This document shows, piece after piece, positions 34,696 through 35,808 of a stretch of 35,808 nucleotides of DNA (its first letter is position 1; every line of letters starts with the position of its first letter). Under the pieces are notes generated by a model that did no database searches, was not told the DNA's origin, and saw only the letters and a list, made by a program, of their open reading frames with translations. The stretch is from Nioella sediminis (GTDB taxonomy: Bacteria > Pseudomonadota > Alphaproteobacteria > Rhodobacterales > Rhodobacteraceae), in assembly GCF_001879695.1 (NCBI RefSeq), contig NZ_MNBL01000104.1:1-35808 (forward strand), given 5' to 3'. Position numbers and translations under genes: made by a program.

Positions 34696-34714
34696 TGCCG
34701 GGCGCGCCCCGGCA
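34696..34714 (+). other. Hairpin between dctM and the 5-oxoprolinase gene
   Basis: Seven-base perfect arms TGCCGGG / CCCGGCA with loop CGCGC lie 28 bases after the dctM stop and 20 bases before the next ATG. No U-tract follows, so it is more likely an mRNA-stabilising or processing stem than a full terminator. Confidence 0.45.
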
Positions 34715-34733
34715 AACAGAGGAGATCTGTCTC

Positions 34734-35808
34734 ATGTGGCAATTCTGGGTCGACCGTGGCGGCACCTTCACCGATATCGTCGCGCGCACGCCAGAGGGTG
34801 GGCTGGTCACGCATAAGCTGCTGTCCGAGAATCCCGAGCGCTACCGCGATGCCGCCGTGCAGGGCATTCGGGAACTGATGGGGCTTGGGGCTGAAACCGC
34901 TATCCCCGAAGGCGCGATTGACGCGGTCAAGATGGGCACCACCGTGGCCACCAACGCGCTTCTGGAACGCAAGGGCGACCGGACGCTGCTGTTGATCACC
35001 GAAGGGATGCGCGATCTGCTGAGGATCGGTTATCAGAACCGCCCGCGCCTGTTTGATCTGAAGATCGAGTTGCCGGAACTGCTTTATGAAGAGGCCGTTG
35101 AGGTGGGTGAACGCGTGTCTGCGGATGGCGAAGTCATCACCCCGCTCGACACCGCCTCGGTCGAGGCCGCGCTGCGCGATGCCTATGCCGAGGGCTATCG
35201 CTCCGTCGCCGTGGCCCTGATGCATGGCTATCGCTACCCGAATCATGAACGGCAGATCGGCGAGATGGCCCGTGCGGCGGGATTCACACAGGTCTCGCTC
35301 TCCCACGAGGTCAGCCCGCTGATCAAACTGGTGTCGCGCGGCGATACGACCGTGGTCGATGCCTACCTGTCGCCCATCCTACGCCGCTATGTGCAACAGG
35401 TCAGCGATGCGCTTGGGGCAGCCAAAGGAGGCTGCCGGTCGCTGATGTTCATGCAATCCAACGGCGGTTTGACCGACGCGCGGCTCTTTCAGGGCAAGGA
35501 CGCGATCCTGTCAGGCCCTGCGGGCGGTGTCGTCGGCATGGTGCGCACGGCGGAAGAAGCCGGGTTCGACAAGCTGATTGGCTTCGACATGGGCGGCACG
35601 TCCACGGATGTGTGTCACTATGCGGGCGACTATGAACGCTCCTTCGAGACCGAGGTCGCGGGTGTCAGGATGCGCGCCCCGATGATGAGCATTCATACGG
35701 TGGCTGCTGGCGGCGGCTCGATCCTGTCCTTCGCACAGGGCCGCATGCAGGTCGGCCCCGAAAGTGCAGGGGCCAATCCCGGCCCGGCCAGCTACAGGCG
35801 TGGCGGGC
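34734..35808 (+). CDS. 5-oxoprolinase (hydantoinase/oxoprolinase family), N-terminal part, cut by the right edge
   Basis: The first 358 residues of an ATP-dependent ring-opening hydrolase. The N-terminal phosphate-binding signature VDRGGTFTD (residues 6-14) and a second one, FDMGGTSTD, define the hydantoinase A domain. KLLSENPERYRDAAVQGIRE near residue 28 is typical of the full-length 5-oxoprolinase type (about 1200 residues, A and B domains fused) rather than of separate HyuA subunits. GGAGA lies about ten bases before the ATG. It would turn 5-oxo-L-proline into glutamate in the cytoplasm. Completeness cannot be judged because the window ends inside the gene. Confidence 0.88.
   Translation, partial: MWQFWVDRGGTFTDIVARTPEGGLVTHKLLSENPERYRDAAVQGIRELMGLGAETAIPEGAIDAVKMGTTVATNALLERKGDRTLLLITEGMRDLLRIGYQNRPRLFDLKIELPELLYEEAVEVGERVSADGEVITPLDTASVEAALRDAYAEGYRSVAVALMHGYRYPNHERQIGEMARAAGFTQVSLSHEVSPLIKLVSRGDTTVVDAYLSPILRRYVQQVSDALGAAKGGCRSLMFMQSNGGLTDARLFQGKDAILSGPAGGVVGMVRTAEEAGFDKLIGFDMGGTSTDVCHYAGDYERSFETEVAGVRMRAPMMSIHTVAAGGGSILSFAQGRMQVGPESAGANPGPASYRRGG

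Overview
The window is about 65% GC, densely coded, and reads as chromosome of an alphaproteobacterium of the Rhodobacteraceae (Roseobacter group). Supporting this are the gene families and their order (cdd-deoA-deoB-add-upp; hom-glpX-recJ; a malic enzyme fused to a phosphotransacetylase domain), TRAP and BCCT transporters, many 4-base ATGA/GTGA overlaps, and TTAA-N7-TTAA sites of the CtrA type. No insertion sequence, integrase, phage gene, CRISPR array or rRNA was seen. The assignment rests on reading, not on a database search.

Left part (1-14.2 kb), mostly minus strand. A nucleoside and base salvage operon (cdd, deoA, deoB, add, upp) is preceded by a soluble hybrid histidine kinase (kinase, receiver, HPt) whose promoter carries a perfect CtrA-type box. 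Then come prpE (propionyl-CoA synthetase), an outer-membrane beta-barrel protein behind a helically phased array of five TTAA half-sites, the malic enzyme maeB, and NAD kinase. glyA (serine hydroxymethyltransferase) runs the other way and ends in a clear terminator.

Middle part (14.4-21.8 kb). A small minus-strand unit holds a TetR regulator with a palindromic candidate operator, a creatinase-like pita-bread protein that has lost the M24 metal ligands, and a nitrilase-family amidase coupled to it by a GTGA overlap. On the plus strand follow a small lipoprotein, hom, glpX and recJ, a strong terminator and tRNA-Glu(UUC).

Right part (21.9-35.8 kb) is the accessory, catabolic part. First is a LysR-controlled unit: divergent ridA; lysR; then an aldehyde dehydrogenase, an M19-dipeptidase-like protein lacking several metal ligands, a BCCT transporter with an altered aromatic box, a 564-residue protein I do not recognise, and a DUF3726 protein. 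Two copies of the same 15-bp palindrome (TTCAG-N5-CTGAA) sit before lysR/ridA and before the aldehyde dehydrogenase. I read this as an undescribed uptake-and-degradation pathway, probably for a quaternary-amine-type osmolyte. Second is another LysR gene followed by a DUF1445 (YcsI/D-glutamate cyclase-like) protein, a complete DctP-DctQ-DctM TRAP transporter and the start of a 5-oxoprolinase. This fits uptake and use of 5-oxoproline or D-glutamate-type compounds.
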